NCBI GenBank assembly: GCA_028280145.1
Contig: JANQMM010000053.1
Coordinates: 1-11,430, forward strand
Length of the DNA stretch: 11,430 bases
Direction: 5' to 3'
Origin: Minisyncoccota bacterium
Lineage (GTDB): Bacteria; Patescibacteriota; Minisyncoccia; Phycocordibacterales; JACZSL01
Within the stretch, counting starts at the first letter, position 1. Each line of letters opens with the position of its first letter. The notes under the pieces are model-generated. The model saw only the letters and a program-made list of their open reading frames with translations. It searched no databases and was not told where the DNA came from. Below are positions 1-7,473 of this stretch, piece by piece. Both the position numbers and the translations under genes were made by a program.

Positions 1-2925
1 TTCTTCATTCTTCGTTACGACCTCCACCTCTTCGGCATTCTCCTCTTTTGCTGGAACGCCATTATTCTCGGTCTCCTCCTCTTGTGTATCTACAGACGCG
101 TCGTCTGGAACAACAATTTCTTCCTCTACAACAATTTCGGTTTCGACTGCCCCATCGTGCGTTTCTTCTGCTGGCTCATTTTCTGTGTGAGCGGCAGGCT
201 CAGATGTCGTCTCTTCTTCAACCGCTTCGTCGGTTGTAACGTCCTGCTTTTCTGTTTCTTCCTCGAAAGATCCGCTCAGAGACTCCTCGGTCGCCTCCTC
301 GTCTGTGACAGCCTCTGTTTCATCCGCATGTGGCTCTTCTTCTTTCGATTCGTCTACCTGCTCCTCAGACACTTCTTCTGAGACTCCTGTCATCTCTTCT
401 TCAGAGGAGATATCCTCGCTGTCACTATCGGTGTTTCCTGTTTGTTCCTCTTCTGTGGGAATTTCTTCTTCGATTGCTTCATCAGACGACTCGCCTTCTT
501 CGGTCAACTCGGTATCATCCAGCATCTCTGTTTCTATAACTTCCTTTGCTTCTGCTGCTTCGCCCTGGGACGCCTCTGTGTCGGTTTTTTCTTCCGTCGT
601 TTCCTTTGTTGTGTCTGCGGGATCTACTGTTCCTTCCGATTCCTCTTCTATTGTTGTCTCTTCGCTATTCGTGTCATTATCTGTGTCATTGCCAGATACT
701 TCTTCAACAACACCTTCTTCAGCTTCTAACGCTTCCGTTTCGAAAGAAGCGTCTTCTGCGGAAGTCCCTGCAGAGCCGGAAGAGGTGTTTTCGCCTGCTT
801 CAACAACAGGCTCATAAACCTCCACTTCACGCACAGCACTACCCATGTTGCCGGCCTGATCAAATGCGACATACATCACTTCGTATACACCCACCTCATC
901 GGTGTAAACGTCCTCATCATATATCTTCATGCCAAGGTTCTGACTGACATTATCGCTCACCAAGCCTCCAGGATCAGCATAGGTGCTACCAAGCGGAATA
1001 CGTGCCGGGTTGTTGCCAAACAATGTGATGGTTGGTGCCTCTGTATCCTCGGCGCTAAGAGCCAATATATGATCGGTGTACCCAAATATGCTTTCAATGA
1101 TCCTTTCAGTTGCAACACTCTCAAGAGCCGGGCTTTTGCTTATGACATTCGGCGCACCCGGTGTTGGTTCAGGATCGATCCATTCGCCAAAACCGTCAGG
1201 GATACGTGCATCGGACTTGCCTACAAGTGACGTGGTATAGGTATATGTATCGCGAAGTGTTGTGCCGGTATCGTAGAGACGAATGGTATCGCCATCATTA
1301 TCAAGTCCGCTTACAGTGGGGCTAAACTGCAATACAATACTTCCCTTTGACTCGATGATCGTCGTTCCGGAGTATGACTGCATTTCTCCTGAAGTCGCAT
1401 TTGTTGCAACGATCGGGTAGAAGACCTCGGTACCCTCAAAGAGCTCCGAGATCATCCAACCTTCAACATTGATCGGCTTTAGACCATTGTTATAGAGTTC
1501 AATGAATTCTCTGTTTTCCGGAGCCGAGTCCTGTGTATCCGGATCAGCAAGTACTTCATTGAGGACTACAAATGCATTCGAGTCCTGTATCACAGGAGCA
1601 ACACAGATATTGTCTATTGCGCCGGAATGCTCAAAGAATACTTTCATTCGGGTTACGTTGTTGGTGTCAACCAAACGATCTTCCACAGAGTTGTTGCCAA
1701 GTGCGCCTGCCAAGTGAGTTCCGAGCAGTCCGCCGGTGCCATGAAGTTCTACTTTTGCGTTCGTCTCATTGCCGTCAATGTCGATCAATGTGAATCCTTC
1801 TACATATGTTGGCTCTGCAAACACCAGATCGATGAGACCACCGCGAGCTTCGTCATCAGGTGTATCTATCAGACCGTCGTTGTTAGCGTCGAGATCGTTC
1901 TCCGCAATGATAAGCACATTTCCAAGAGGCTCGCTATTCTCTCCCGGTGCTCCCGATTTACCGCCGTTTCCAATGCCCGGACCGCCAAAATCAGTATGTG
2001 GTGTGCCAAGATCGTAATCGCCACCGGTCGGATTCTCAGAATCAAATGTGATCGCAAGATCAGGGTGGCCACTTTTATCGTTTATTGCCGAGACAGTTAT
2101 GCCCCACAAACCGTATTCATCATCAATGACTTGCCCGGCGCTGACCGGCGCTCCGAGCGCATCAGTTTCAAAATCAATTACTACACATTCATCAAGATAT
2201 CCGATGAGGCCGTTCTCTGTCCCCTCCTGGTCATGATAGCCCTCAAAGAGGTTTTCGAATCGCTCCTGCCACCCATTATAGATAAAATCGAACGAACAGC
2301 TCTCACCCTCGCCAAAACCCGTCTCACTAAGAGGAAGTGTTACGTCAAAGCGCCAGTCATCGGCCGTAACACTGAATGTCGATGTCGCTGAGAGAAAATC
2401 AAGAAGTGGCCCACTATATACCGACACCCCTTCAAGGAAGGCCTCAAGCATAAGCGCTTCACAAAACGCCGTATCCCCTCCAGTCTGCACACTTCGTGCC
2501 ACGTACTTGAAATCAATTGAGCTGGTGTCAACCACCGTGACCTCACGCGAGACCGTATCGCCCGGGTCAAGGTCTACCGCGTCATCAGGAAGTACCCATG
2601 GTGTTCCGGAGAGCTCAAAATCAAGAAGTGCCGCAAAGAAGAGGTTTCCGGAGGATGTCTCTGTATCGGTGTAGAAAGCATTGGTATGTGGTGCGCCGAC
2701 AAGCGCGATGCCGTTCATGCCCAAAGCAAGAAGCAGTACAAGTACACGTACCGAGCCTTGCTTTATCGCATGAGTTACATTGTTTACTGAAACAGCCGGA
2801 AGACGAAACGATATTTTGTTCGCCTTCCACCTTGCAATTACATGGTCGACAATGATTTCTGCAAAATCTCCTTCTAATTGCTTTTGTGTTTTCTTTTTAT
2901 TCGGTTGTTTTGCTCTCTGTTTCAT
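1..2925 (-). CDS. Large SipW-dependent surface protein with lamin-tail and Ig-like domains (3' end outside window)
   Basis: One uninterrupted frame of 975 codons runs from ATG at 2925 off the left edge. Residues 1-60 are a basic, hydrophilic N-region, 61-77 a hydrophobic helix, and 83-93 read A-FYTDTETSSG, the SipW-type cleavage region. A beta-rich TasA-like segment follows to about 248. Residues 249-441 begin with VIDFETDALG and are rich in Gly and Asp; they resemble beta-sandwich domains of secreted bacterial proteins. Residues 450-595 are a lamin-tail domain (NEVLADPD, EFIELYNNG, GWMIS, closing PTPGAPN). Residues 626-706 are an Ig-like DUF5011-type domain (DTEAPTITLFG, YADPGG, GVYEVMYVAFDQAGN). 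From 707 on the chain is almost entirely Glu, Thr, Ser, Asp, Ala and Val with few Lys or Arg, and no membrane anchor is reached. The start overlaps the end of the signal peptidase gene by 29 bases and has AAGGA 8 bases upstream. No other in-frame start precedes the helix. A role in adhesion or as a surface stalk is inferred. Confidence 0.85.
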   Translation of the reverse strand, partial: MKQRAKQPNKKKTQKQLEGDFAEIIVDHVIARWKANKISFRLPAVSVNNVTHAIKQGSVRVLVLLLALGMNGIALVGAPHTNAFYTDTETSSGNLFFAALLDFELSGTPWVLPDDAVDLDPGDTVSREVTVVDTSSIDFKYVARSVQTGGDTAFCEALMLEAFLEGVSVYSGPLLDFLSATSTFSVTADDWRFDVTLPLSETGFGEGESCSFDFIYNGWQERFENLFEGYHDQEGTENGLIGYLDECVVIDFETDALGAPVSAGQVIDDEYGLWGITVSAINDKSGHPDLAITFDSENPTGGDYDLGTPHTDFGGPGIGNGGKSGAPGENSEPLGNVLIIAENDLDANNDGLIDTPDDEARGGLIDLVFAEPTYVEGFTLIDIDGNETNAKVELHGTGGLLGTHLAGALGNNSVEDRLVDTNNVTRMKVFFEHSGAIDNICVAPVIQDSNAFVVLNEVLADPDTQDSAPENREFIELYNNGLKPINVEGWMISELFEGTEVFYPIVATNATSGEMQSYSGTTIIESKGSIVLQFSPTVSGLDNDGDTIRLYDTGTTLRDTYTYTTSLVGKSDARIPDGFGEWIDPEPTPGAPNVISKSPALESVATERIIESIFGYTDHILALSAEDTEAPTITLFGNNPARIPLGSTYADPGGLVSDNVSQNLGMKIYDEDVYTDEVGVYEVMYVAFDQAGNMGSAVREVEVYEPVVEAGENTSSGSAGTSAEDASFETEALEAEEGVVEEVSGNDTDNDTNSEETTIEEESEGTVDPADTTKETTEEKTDTEASQGEAAEAKEVIETEMLDDTELTEEGESSDEAIEEEIPTEEEQTGNTDSDSEDISSEEEMTGVSEEVSEEQVDESKEEEPHADETEAVTDEEATEESLSGSFEEETEKQDVTTDEAVEEETTSEPAAHTENEPAEETHDGAVETEIVVEEEIVVPDDASVDTQEEETENNGVPAKEENAEEVEVVTKNEE

Positions 2926-3451
2926 TATCAGAGTCCTTGTTCTTTTTTTTCTCCTCCCGCATCCTTCGTACCTCAGTCCAGATATTCGTTATTTCATCGA
3001 TCACTACGATCGCAAGAGGAATGCCAACGATGAGCACAAAGCCAATGGGCTGACGTGCAAAATCAAGAATGAATCCGAGAAATGGTATCGAGAAAAGCAC
3101 TTTTCCGATGATCTCCCGCTCCCCGACCTCCTGAGCATCCGGATCGTCATTTGCATCTCCTTGTGTGGTATAGCGCACCTCTCCCGAGACGATACGTTCA
3201 TCAACAATACGATGCGTCGTCGGGACTTCGCCTTGCTCATCTTCACCGAAGGTAATGACGTCACCAATGTTGTAATCGTCTGCCGGCTTGATCGCAACCA
3301 GACTACCAACCTTTATCGCCGGCTCCATCGAACCGGATTGCACTATTTTGATCTCGAAGTTTCCGGGAATCGGTGCGACCGATCCAAGCAAAAGCAGTCC
3401 GACGAGAACCACAAGAATGACAAAGATGTAATGCACGACCTTAAAGAACAT
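2897..3451 (-). CDS. sipW: SipW-type (ER/archaeal-type) signal peptidase I
   Basis: This 184-residue membrane peptidase should cleave signal peptides of exported substrates on the outer face of the membrane. Residues 5-26 form the N-terminal membrane helix. The serine box reads VQSGSMEP, with the likely nucleophile at Ser41. The general-base position is His80 in PTTHRIVDE, not Lys; this is the Ser-His arrangement of SipW and archaeal/ER signal peptidases (known for the family). The acidic box TTQGDANDDPD covers 95-105. Residues about 118-156 hold one or two C-terminal hydrophobic segments, followed by a charged tail rich in Lys and Glu. Its neighbours are three proteins with SipW-type signals, so they are the obvious substrates. 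No Shine-Dalgarno site is visible before the ATG. Its last 29 bases overlap the next gene. The subfamily assignment is firm; exclusive substrate pairing is inferred. Confidence 0.9.
   Translation of the reverse strand: MFFKVVHYIFVILVVLVGLLLLGSVAPIPGNFEIKIVQSGSMEPAIKVGSLVAIKPADDYNIGDVITFGEDEQGEVPTTHRIVDERIVSGEVRYTTQGDANDDPDAQEVGEREIIGKVLFSIPFLGFILDFARQPIGFVLIVGIPLAIVVIDEITNIWTEVRRMREEKKKNKDSDNETESKTTE
2934..2938 (-). promoter_or_regulatory. Ribosome binding site of the large surface protein
   Basis: AAGGA lies 8 bases before the ATG at 2925, inside the 3' end of the signal peptidase gene. It decides the start of the downstream gene and implies translational coupling of the two. Most other genes in this window lack such a site. 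Confidence 0.6.
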
Positions 3452-3492
3452 GTGTTTAGTTTAGTTATGTGTATTCATTGAGTCCTGGCCCC

Positions 3493-3516
3493 CGAGCACT
3501 AAATAGTTAGTGCTCG
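3493..3516 (-). other. Intercistronic hairpin between TasA-like B and sipW
   Basis: Ten-base perfect arms (CGAGCACTAA / TTAGTGCTCG) enclose a 4-base loop. The downstream side on the minus strand is GGGGGCC, with no U-tract, so this is not a standard intrinsic terminator. It sits in the 107-base gap before the signal peptidase gene and may cap or stabilise the upstream mRNA or reduce read-through. A weaker 6-base dyad (CAAAAC / GTTTTG, 3523-3541) lies next to it. Confidence 0.6.
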
Positions 3517-3558
3517 ATTCGCCAAAACTCAATACGTTTTGATTAGTCTATACAGCTA

Positions 3559-5640
3559 CTAGATGGATCCGGACCAGAGCGACACGTTGTCGAAAATATA
3601 TCCGCCACCGCTCGTTCCTGGAGCCGCTGTGCCCCGCGCCATAAAGATAAGTGTGTCAACTGCGAAAAGCTGATTGCCATTACCATTCTGTTCAGGGTCA
3701 TAGCGGTAGTAATCTTCCCAAGAAGTACCTGTGTGTACTAATGAGCCATTAATGTAGATCTCTACCACATCGTTTGCCGGGCCGTCCACAAAGTTCATCA
3801 CGAACTTGATCGTGTGTGAGGCATTGCGATCCAGCAAGCCAAGGTCGGCCGGAACGAAGGTCGATCCAGTCCCAAGAGGGCCTGGATTGGTGACATCGAA
3901 GAATGTTACGCGAATACCGCCCGCCTCATCCGAAAAGCGCAAAAAGCTCATTCGTGAACCATTGCCATCATCGGGCGAGACCGAGACGGAAAGACCAGGC
4001 TGTTCGGCCAATTGAGTTGATGAAAGTTCAAACTCGGCCTCGAAACGATTTTCTGTTCCGACACCAGTCTCTCCGGCACCACTGGTAAGTTCAGGCGCGA
4101 ACGTTTGATCACCGAATGCTCCGCTTGTAACTGCGTTCGAGATACGAAGCGATTGCAAGCCGTCGACAACTGGATCGTCCACAACCTCTACGTCATATGG
4201 TCCGGTCATACTCCAACCATCCTGACCGTTGATGTTTCCGGTCGAGTAAGTTGGTGGTTCGAAACCAGTTGAGTAGCTATCGGCAACAACAGGACCTCCC
4301 CCTCCTCCGTTATCAAGAACAACATCTGCACATGAGAAGTTAGGATTGTTTCGTTGTTGTACTGCGTAGGCCACAAAATCAGCAATGATCTTGTCTGTTT
4401 GTGCAATATTGCCCATACCACTTCCGTCACAGGTCACAGGACCTGCGTCGCCGGTATTTTGAGGGCCAGATTGCGCACCCGCACACCATTCAACGCCAAC
4501 GATATCAATAGGCGAATTTGCCGCAAGAGAAAGCTGTACTAATTCTGTCTGAATCTGGTTGAATGGCGTTCCAGCCTTGGCAAGAACTGTCTCGCCTTGA
4601 TCGTATTGGTTGTTAGTGTTCTGGTCATGCCACAAGAAGAACTCAAGCTCTCCGGAGAGCTCTCCATTTGGAATACCATCGAGATTGTTATCACCTGCAG
4701 GAATTTCCGGATCAACAACACCATTCTCGTCATCCTGAATATTTCCAGGGAAGAGACATGCGTATGAATCATTGTCATAGACGTGGAGCGAGATCATACT
4801 CTTGCCCCAGTCGCCAGGCTTCACATCGTTGAAATTCCAGAAGGTTTCAGAGGTCAGATCGGTTTCACTCCAGAGCGTACACGTACCTCCGTGTGTAAAC
4901 GTATCGTCACATGTAAGCGTTACGACAGAAACGTCATCGAGATATCCGCCCAGTGTATCTGGTTGTGAGCCGGCATCTGTGAAGCGAATGGTGGTTTCTG
5001 TGTCAAGTGCGACAAAGTCATACACGTGTTCGGTCCACACCGTTCCTGAGCCACTATAGGATGATTGACCAATAGTGTCATTCACTAATGTTCCGCTAAC
5101 CGACGTCACTAAGACATCAAGCTCAATGGCATTATCAGTGCCACCACTGGGACCATTGCCCGGTCGCGGTGAGTGGTAGAAGGTTAGTCGATACCGCTGA
5201 CCAGGTGTGGTCGAGAAGATCTGTTCAATACCTGAGGTGGGTTGACCGGGAGTATGGCTGTCGAGTTCAGCGAGCTGGCTGTCCTCAATTGGAGCACCCC
5301 AGTTACCGCCACTTTGAATCTCGATGCCGGCACCACTGGTAACATCCCACCCGGGAACCTCGTCATTTGGGTTCTCAGGATAGACTTGCCACTGTCCGCT
5401 GTTAAGTGCTGGTTCCTCAAATCCACCATTTACAATGAGGTTTGTGACCCCTTCCACACAATCATTACATTCTTCGCCGTTGTATTCAGCATAGGTGTGA
5501 TCAACCTTAAGGTCTACCGAACCTGCGACAAAGATGTTATCGCTTGACGTCTCTGTGTCCTGAAAGAACGCAATCGTTCCTCCTGCCGCAATCGCACCAA
5601 CTGCAATCAGTGTTCCTAAGCTTAGTAATATTTTTTTCAT
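3559..5640 (-). CDS. TasA-like SipW substrate B with inserted DUF642-like domain and C-terminal LamG-like domain
   Basis: A secreted structural protein of 693 residues. The start is ATG at 5640: the signal begins MKKILLSLGT and AAGGAAG lies upstream. A TTG 30 bases earlier only adds a hydrophilic stub. The helix at 3-24 is followed by FFQDTETSSDN, the SipW-type cleavage region. Residues 67-243 form a galactose-binding-like (DUF642-type) module: NLIVNGGFEEP, VPGW, a central EQIF..TPGQRYRLTFYHSPRPG, closing YLDDVSVV. The TasA-like core resumes at about 250-440 (WNFNDVKPGDWGKSMISLHVYDND, EFFLWHD, GVEWCAG, CDGSGMGN), so the module is an insertion. A poly-Gly linker (445-449) leads to a beta-rich, concanavalin/LamG-like domain at about 452-693. 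Its core matches protein A, with six shared Cys. It is probably a fibre subunit or fibre-associated adhesin that binds glycans; the ligand is unknown. Confidence 0.8.
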   Translation of the reverse strand: MKKILLSLGTLIAVGAIAAGGTIAFFQDTETSSDNIFVAGSVDLKVDHTYAEYNGEECNDCVEGVTNLIVNGGFEEPALNSGQWQVYPENPNDEVPGWDVTSGAGIEIQSGGNWGAPIEDSQLAELDSHTPGQPTSGIEQIFSTTPGQRYRLTFYHSPRPGNGPSGGTDNAIELDVLVTSVSGTLVNDTIGQSSYSGSGTVWTEHVYDFVALDTETTIRFTDAGSQPDTLGGYLDDVSVVTLTCDDTFTHGGTCTLWSETDLTSETFWNFNDVKPGDWGKSMISLHVYDNDSYACLFPGNIQDDENGVVDPEIPAGDNNLDGIPNGELSGELEFFLWHDQNTNNQYDQGETVLAKAGTPFNQIQTELVQLSLAANSPIDIVGVEWCAGAQSGPQNTGDAGPVTCDGSGMGNIAQTDKIIADFVAYAVQQRNNPNFSCADVVLDNGGGGGPVVADSYSTGFEPPTYSTGNINGQDGWSMTGPYDVEVVDDPVVDGLQSLRISNAVTSGAFGDQTFAPELTSGAGETGVGTENRFEAEFELSSTQLAEQPGLSVSVSPDDGNGSRMSFLRFSDEAGGIRVTFFDVTNPGPLGTGSTFVPADLGLLDRNASHTIKFVMNFVDGPANDVVEIYINGSLVHTGTSWEDYYRYDPEQNGNGNQLFAVDTLIFMARGTAAPGTSGGGYIFDNVSLWSGSI

Positions 5641-5653
5641 AATTTTTTCTGTT

Positions 5654-5660
5654 CTTCCTT
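5654..5660 (-). promoter_or_regulatory. Ribosome binding site of TasA-like B
   Basis: AAGGAAG lies 13 bases before the ATG at 5640, just after the foot of the intercistronic hairpin. The spacing is long but usable. It supports the ATG over the TTG at 5670, which lies within the hairpin arm. Confidence 0.4.
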
Positions 5661-5664
5661 TTCT

Positions 5665-5693
5665 ACCCAAGTTTCACTTATCGGAACTTGGGT
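5665..5693 (-). other. Intercistronic hairpin between TasA-like A and B
   Basis: Nine-base perfect arms (ACCCAAGTT / AACTTGGGT) enclose an 11-base loop in the 70-base gap between the two paralogous genes. On the transcribed minus strand an A-run precedes the hairpin and AGAAAAGG follows it, so it is not an intrinsic terminator for the operon. On the plus strand it is followed by TTTT only. A role in mRNA processing, or in setting relative protein amounts, is inferred. Confidence 0.6.
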
Positions 5694-5710
5694 TTTAAAG
5701 AGAAGATCGT

Positions 5711-7105
5711 TTAGTAGATTACGTCAACTTGCAAGGTTGGATTCTCGTCTGCCGGAGAATCCCAGTCAAGCGTTAAAGTACCAGTGAGTGTAAAGTTTCC
5801 TGCCACACCCGCACCGGTAATAACCGTGTGTTTGTGACCTGCTACTGTAGCAATCGTATCGGGAATAGGATTCCCGTTGAAAGTTGCACCCGTTAACTTA
5901 GTGATACCATTTGATGCGCTACCCTTTGCCGTAATCCCAACCGCTGAAGGTGTTCCAGTGACTGTGTAGGAAGTTGAATCATTACCAACAGTTACTGTTG
6001 CAAGCTTGGTTGTGTCGTCAAAGGTAAGTGTGAAAGTCTCTCCCACATTGTCACCATAGACGTGATCTCCTTCACCACGGAGACCTGGGCCAAATCCTAC
6101 CTCAAGTTCGTATGCTCCAGACGCGTTGTTCTGACCATACCGAGCCTTTGCTAGCCATCGATCTTGATTTAGGGTGCCGCCAGCTTGTGGAGACCATCCA
6201 TCACCAGTAGTGGTAGTAATGTCAGGCTGTGAAGTCGAATCGTTACAAGTGAAGTTTTCATTGTTTCGAGACTGTTCAACGTAGAAATTCACATCGGTAA
6301 ACCAACTGTCGGTTTGGGACTCATTGCCTACATTTGAACCATCACAGTTAAGTGATCCGTCAAGTGAACCATAGCACCACGCAACACCGATGTAACCTGT
6401 CTGTCCTGCGCTTATAGGACCATTGCCTGTAGTGCTGTCCGCAAGAGCCCAAGTTGTGTTACTAAGAGTGTCGGCCGTTGCTGTACCGAGAACTAATTCG
6501 CCGTTCTGATAGACATTGTCTCCTTCTCCAGTATCTTCATCCCACTCAGGTGTTGAGCCGTGGTCAACCCAAGCAAAAAATTGGAGGTTTTGATCAAGCT
6601 CCGCACCAGCATCGCCGTCATTATCAACGACGCTTTCCGGTTCAGTTTGGCCATTATCAGCTTCTCCTACGTTTTCAAGAGATGCGCACATCCATGCGTC
6701 GTTTGTCTCAAGGTGAAGCGAAATGGTATTTTCCCCGTAATCTCCGGGCTTAAGATCGTTGAAGTAAAAGAACTTGTCGCCAGTGGCTCCGTTATCGTTA
6801 AGGTCTTTCAACATCCACGATCCCTTACACTCAGTGCCTGCTTCTGGAAAGCTAGCAGTTCCTTGCCATTCATATGTATCATCGCTTGGATCATCGGGTG
6901 TTCCGCCGTCGTCAACACGAACGCACGTATTGCCATTGTAATGTTGCTCGCTGTCGATCTTAAGATCAATAGCTCCTGCTGCGAATGTGTTCCCTGTTGA
7001 AGTCTCAGTGTCCGAGAAGAATGCACCTGTTGCACCTGCAACAACGGCACCTGCAAACACAATAACTCCAAGACTAAGTAGTATACGTTTTATACTCATT
7101 GTCAT
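5711..7105 (-). CDS. TasA-like SipW substrate A
   Basis: A secreted protein of 464 residues, first gene of the surface cluster. Residues 8-28 are a hydrophobic helix (LLSLGVIVFAGAVVAG) followed by FFSDTETSTGN, the SipW-type cleavage region. The TasA/camelysin-like core spans about 40-290: WMLKDLND, FFYFNDLKPGDYGENTISLHL, FFAWVDHG, GVAWCYGS, CDGSNVGN, NFYVEQSRNNENFTC. Six Cys (61, 93, 140, 244, 254, 287) match the core of protein B. Residues about 300-464 are a second beta-rich domain (W..QAGG..NQDRWLAKARYG, then Thr/Gly-rich strands) that I do not assign with confidence. The TasA family builds extracellular amyloid-like or donor-strand fibres, so a main fibre subunit is plausible. The ATG at 7099 (third codon) is an equally good start, and neither has a clear Shine-Dalgarno site. 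No catalytic motif is visible. Confidence 0.8.
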   Translation of the reverse strand: MTMSIKRILLSLGVIVFAGAVVAGATGAFFSDTETSTGNTFAAGAIDLKIDSEQHYNGNTCVRVDDGGTPDDPSDDTYEWQGTASFPEAGTECKGSWMLKDLNDNGATGDKFFYFNDLKPGDYGENTISLHLETNDAWMCASLENVGEADNGQTEPESVVDNDGDAGAELDQNLQFFAWVDHGSTPEWDEDTGEGDNVYQNGELVLGTATADTLSNTTWALADSTTGNGPISAGQTGYIGVAWCYGSLDGSLNCDGSNVGNESQTDSWFTDVNFYVEQSRNNENFTCNDSTSQPDITTTTGDGWSPQAGGTLNQDRWLAKARYGQNNASGAYELEVGFGPGLRGEGDHVYGDNVGETFTLTFDDTTKLATVTVGNDSTSYTVTGTPSAVGITAKGSASNGITKLTGATFNGNPIPDTIATVAGHKHTVITGAGVAGNFTLTGTLTLDWDSPADENPTLQVDVIY

Positions 7106-7297
7106 AATGTATTATTTTTTTATTACTCGTAAAATTGTTGTTATGTTTTTTGTTGTTGTGAAATTGGTTCATTCCCTTCAGTTACGAGAGTAATGAATCA
7201 AAGAGCATCGACCGCGATGAACATGTTCCACACAGTTCACGCAACATGTCCCTATTTTCCTACGGACATCGTGCCTAAACTGCATTCGACTAAAAGT

Positions 7298-7303
7298 ATT
7301 ATA
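7298..7303 (-). promoter_or_regulatory. Candidate -10 box for the surface-protein operon
   Basis: A perfect TATAAT on the minus strand follows directly after the U-tract of the terminator. The -35 position (GGTTTA at 17-base spacing) is poor. Transcription from here would give a leader of about 190 bases before TasA-like A. A second possibility is TAATAC 9 bases before the ATG at 7099, which would give a leaderless mRNA. Confidence 0.35.
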
Positions 7304-7343
7304 AAAAAACAAAAAAAGCCTAAACCCTGCACCAGAGCTTAGC
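7303..7343 (-). terminator. Intrinsic terminator on the minus strand
   Basis: Read on the minus strand, bases 7343 to 7318 fold into an 11-pair stem with a GUG loop, one bulged G and two G-U pairs. It is followed by seven T, G and seven more T. On the plus strand the hairpin is followed only by TTTG, so the minus direction is meant. No minus-strand gene lies directly upstream; the nearest is truB, 2 kb away behind oppositely oriented genes. It therefore ends a small RNA, acts as an attenuator in the leader of the surface operon, or blocks antisense read-through. Confidence 0.7.
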
Positions 7344-7445
7344 CTTTGTATCTGAAAACCTTGTTGTGTGCTGACAAACGTATGTAACCATAGGTAACCG
7401 AAGCAATGTGTCCCCCAACCAAGGTCCCATTTCTAGGTATCCACT

Positions 7446-7473
7446 ATGCTATACTTCTTTTTACATGAGTCAA
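7446..7473 (-). promoter_or_regulatory. Possible minus-strand promoter ahead of the orphan terminator
   Basis: TTGACT (7473-7468) and TAGCAT (7451-7446) are 16 bases apart. A transcript from about 7440 to the terminator near 7305 would be some 135 bases long. The -35 is good and the -10 only fair. TTGACAG also occurs twice further upstream on this strand (7516-7508 region and 7658-7650 region), so other starts are possible. Confidence 0.25.
7447..7455 (+). promoter_or_regulatory. Extended -10 box on the plus strand
   Basis: TGCTATACT fits TGNTATAAT with one mismatch in the hexamer. It ends 9 bases before an ATG at 7465, the same spacing seen at hisS (9), the 87-residue gene (8) and prmC (10). 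No good -35 is seen, as expected for extended -10 promoters. Confidence 0.35.

Noticed and set aside
305..817. A 170-codon Ser-rich open frame on the plus strand (and other frames at 48-947)
   Set aside because: It is antisense to the acidic Glu/Thr-rich tail. The minus-strand frame is continuous with recognisable domains, while the plus frames show only biased composition.
1627..3481. Plus-strand open frames of 254 and 233 codons
   Set aside because: They are shadows of the large surface protein and the signal peptidase, both of which have clear family motifs on the minus strand.
5641..5670. TTG start at 5670 for TasA-like B
   Set aside because: It adds ten hydrophilic residues, lies within a hairpin arm, and ATG at 5640 gives a normal signal peptide with a ribosome site.
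7219..7228. GAACATGTTC as a LexA box
   Set aside because: The Gram-positive SOS box needs four bases between GAAC and GTTC; here there are two. It is a plain palindrome in the leader.
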